A stretch of 64,000 nucleotides of DNA, taken from NCBI GenBank assembly GCA_963754045.1, contig CAVWEN010000003.1, positions 124,001 through 188,000 on the forward strand, written 5' to 3'. Each line of letters opens with the position of its first letter. Within the stretch, counting starts at the first letter, position 1. Positions 62,356 to 64,000 of this stretch are shown in pieces. The notes below the pieces were generated by a model, which was given only the letters and a program-made list of their open reading frames with translations, searched no databases and was not told where the DNA came from. The position numbers and the translations under genes were made by a program. The DNA comes from JALZKA01 sp963754045. GTDB taxonomy: Bacteria > Actinomycetota > Thermoleophilia > Solirubrobacterales > 70-9.

Positions 62356-63254
62356 ACGTCCACTCCCTGCGCGCGCAGCTTGGCAATGACGCCTTCAACT
62401 CCGTCCGAGGCGTCCACGCGGATTCTGTTCAAGCGAAATGGGTCGGCGCCGGGCTCGGCAAGCCCGGGCTGGGTGGTCGTGGCGCCGCGGTAACCGGCTC
62501 GCTTCGCAACGGCGATCACCTCCTCGTTGAATCGTCCACCTGGGTAGCAAAGGAAGTTCACCGGCTGTCCAAAGCGTGTGGCGAGGTCACGCCGTGATTC
62601 GGCTACTTCTCGCTCGAGCGAATCCGGGTCTAGCTCGGTCAGGTCCGGATGGCTGAGAGTATGAGCGTCCAGCTCCCAGCCCGAGTCGATCATCTCGTTG
62701 ACCATCGCGTCGTCGAGCTCGCCCTGGTCGAGTGCCTCGACCTTCAAATTGAGGACTCCAGGCCAGAATCGCCGTGAGAGGATCGGCAGTGCCTCGGTGA
62801 ACTGGCTGCGGATGCCGTCATCGAAGCTCAGGACGACAGGGTTCTCGGCGATCGGCGCACCGTCTTGCCACGCGGCGAGGACGCTGTCCAGCGTGACCGC
62901 GTGGAAGCCCGCGTCCTCCAGCGCGCGCACCTGCGCACCGAAAACACGCCGGGGCACAAAGAGCTCCGGATAGGCGGACCCAGCCGGAGCCTCCGCGATC
63001 GCGTGGTACATCAAAACGGGCACGGGTCCGTCGAAGTCCGTGACCATCGGGACGGTGGGAGCGGCGGCAATTGCGGCTTGGGTTGGACGGGGTTCGGGGG
63101 ATGCGCCTCCCGCGCCGGCGCCGATCGCCAGGCCGGCGACAAAGGCGATTCCGGCCCCTGAAATGAGTGCGCGGCGCCGGCGTCGGGCCGCGCGCCGCCG
63201 GCGCTCAAGGAGGCGGCGATGCCGGCGCCGCGCCGCGGTTGCCTGGGTGTTCAA
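62352..63254 (-). CDS. Membrane-anchored polysaccharide deacetylase
   Basis: A 300-residue NodB-like deacetylase with a very basic N-terminus, one transmembrane helix (about 30-50) and the NodB motifs VVLSFDDG (metal and base Asp) and HTLSHPDL. It probably removes acetyl groups from cell-wall or capsular polysaccharide outside the membrane. It starts with TTG and overlaps cofC by 4 bp and cofE by 4 bp, so it is embedded in the F420 operon, an unexpected position with no clear metabolic link. Confidence 0.9.
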   Translation of the reverse strand: MNTQATAARRRHRRLLERRRRAARRRRRALISGAGIAFVAGLAIGAGAGGASPEPRPTQAAIAAAPTVPMVTDFDGPVPVLMYHAIAEAPAGSAYPELFVPRRVFGAQVRALEDAGFHAVTLDSVLAAWQDGAPIAENPVVLSFDDGIRSQFTEALPILSRRFWPGVLNLKVEALDQGELDDAMVNEMIDSGWELDAHTLSHPDLTELDPDSLEREVAESRRDLATRFGQPVNFLCYPGGRFNEEVIAVAKRAGYRGATTTQPGLAEPGADPFRLNRIRVDASDGVEGVIAKLRAQGVDV

Positions 63255-63919
63255 AGTGCCAGCGCTCGCAGCGCGTCCGCCGTGTGGGGCGCCAGCTCGG
63301 GTTCGGCGACGAGGGCGCGCTCCAAGGCTGCCAGGTCATCCGGTGTATCGAGGTCGAGGCCGAGGGAGGGGATCGCCTCGATCGCGACGGTCCAACCCGC
63401 CCGCTCGGCGCGGTCTGAGTGGCGCTCGCGGCTACCTTCCCCGAACGCCGGGCCAATGGCGTCGGGCGGCGCCATCAGCAGACCGTTCGTGCCCGTGCCG
63501 TGGCGGTCGGGGATCACGGCTACCCGCTCGGCCTCCATGCGGGTGAGCGCCACGTCGAGCTCGGCCGCATCGAGCAACGGGCAGTCGGCGGGGAGCAGCG
63601 CGCTGCATGTCGCACCCAGAGCCATTGCTCGCACGATCCCGAGGGTCGCTGCCTCGGAGTGCCCGCGGTCGTCGGGATCGCGCATCACCTCGATCGGCGT
63701 GGGAACTCGCTTGGCCCGCTCCATCGCGACCTTCTCGGCCCGGCCCTCGCCGGAGACCAGAATCACGCGCTCGATCCGATCAGCGGCGTCGAGCGCGATC
63801 AGAACGTCCTCGAGCATGGCGCGGAGCAGCGCGGCTCGTCCCTGCGCTCCGATCGAGTCGAGGAGCCGGGTCTTCGCCCTGGCGAATCGCTTCACGGGGA
63901 GAATCGCCGTGGCGTCCAT
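63251..63919 (-). CDS. cofC: 2-phospho-L-lactate/phosphoenolpyruvate guanylyltransferase
   Basis: CofC/FbiD couples GTP with 2-phospholactate or PEP to make the dinucleotide used by CofD. The 222-residue protein has the nucleotidyltransferase start TAILPVKRFARAKTRL, LLPADCPLL for metal binding and ERHSDRAERAG near the end. Its ATG overlaps the stop of cofD. In mycobacteria PEP is the substrate; the sequence here does not decide between the two. Confidence 0.94.
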   Translation of the reverse strand: MDATAILPVKRFARAKTRLLDSIGAQGRAALLRAMLEDVLIALDAADRIERVILVSGEGRAEKVAMERAKRVPTPIEVMRDPDDRGHSEAATLGIVRAMALGATCSALLPADCPLLDAAELDVALTRMEAERVAVIPDRHGTGTNGLLMAPPDAIGPAFGEGSRERHSDRAERAGWTVAIEAIPSLGLDLDTPDDLAALERALVAEPELAPHTADALRALAL

Positions 63920-64000
63920 CAGGCCTCGGCGAGCTCGCCTGCGAACTCCAAAACCCGTGCTGCGAGTCGCCGGCGCCCGTCCGCTCCGTCCATCAGCGTC
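63919..64000 (-). CDS. cofD: C-terminal end of CofD (FbiA), partial
   Basis: The 26 final residues read TLMDGADGRRRLAARVLEFA and onward to EA before the TGA stop. The DTLM-like element and the closing helix fit the end of 2-phospho-L-lactate transferase CofD/FbiA, which joins FO and the activated phospholactate or phosphoenolpyruvate. It overlaps cofC by 1 bp; the remainder is outside the window. The assignment rests on the short match plus operon order. Confidence 0.7.
   Translation of the reverse strand, partial: TLMDGADGRRRLAARVLEFAGELAEA

Overview
The window is high-GC actinobacterial chromosome. Four things point to a deep-branching Thermoleophilia/Solirubrobacterales-type organism, though no rRNA is present to prove it. 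The coenzyme F420 pathway is present with fused FO synthase. A c-di-AMP riboswitch sits in front of an Rpf-like lysozyme gene. Secreted proteins share an unusual 'YANVxATxAxxxALxGGAYA' N-terminus. Several other proteins carry actinobacterial signatures (GlnA2-type glutamine synthetase, GTP-dependent PEPCK, RTX-tailed secreted hydrolase). Genes are densely packed on both strands with many 1-4 nt overlaps and few gaps. The only gene-free stretch above 300 bases, 166-631, is filled by RNase P RNA. No tRNA, rRNA, CRISPR array, insertion sequence or prophage is visible.

Layout. 1-5 kb: tail of a zinc-ribbon protein, rnpB and its terminator, a GGDEF protein with heptad repeats, riboswitch plus Rpf-like gene, and glutamine synthetase. 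5-14 kb: small metabolic enzymes, a DUF255 thioredoxin-domain protein, a PAS-GGDEF-EAL sensor with an eroded EAL site, and a quinone/aldehyde-type detoxification unit (MarR regulator, operator-promoter, ring-cleaving dioxygenase, esterase). 15-24 kb: a molybdopterin oxidoreductase with fdhD, an acyl-CoA ligase, a pair of tandem membrane-anchored paralogues, and PabB-PabC fusion. 23.6-28 kb: central carbon genes sucC-sucD-ferredoxin and divergent pckG.

30-49 kb: scattered among unrelated genes are five or six steps of the ethylmalonyl-CoA pathway: crotonyl-CoA carboxylase/reductase, MeaA/Ecm-type mutase, an acyl-CoA dehydrogenase, a MaoC hydratase, a malyl-CoA-lyase-type enzyme (open in frame with an upstream NTF2-like domain) and a thioesterase. 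Together with SucCD and PEPCK upstream, this suggests acetyl-CoA assimilation through C4/C5 acyl-CoA intermediates toward gluconeogenesis.

49-64 kb: a coiled-coil protein with a putative PD-(D/E)xK nuclease fold, a YgfZ folate-binding protein, a multicopper oxidase-ZIP transporter-DtxR metal operon, an orphan THI5-like binding protein, an RTX-tailed acyl-peptidase, an aquaporin, and an F420 biosynthesis locus (fbiC facing cofD-cofC-deacetylase-cofE). An F420-dependent LLM oxidoreductase at 38 kb is a probable user of that cofactor.

The most unusual non-coding signal is a 46-nt near-perfect hairpin present in two dispersed copies (5617-5662 and 39321-39366; 40/46 identical). Other non-coding signals are a 3 x 20-bp tandem repeat and several operator-like inverted repeats.
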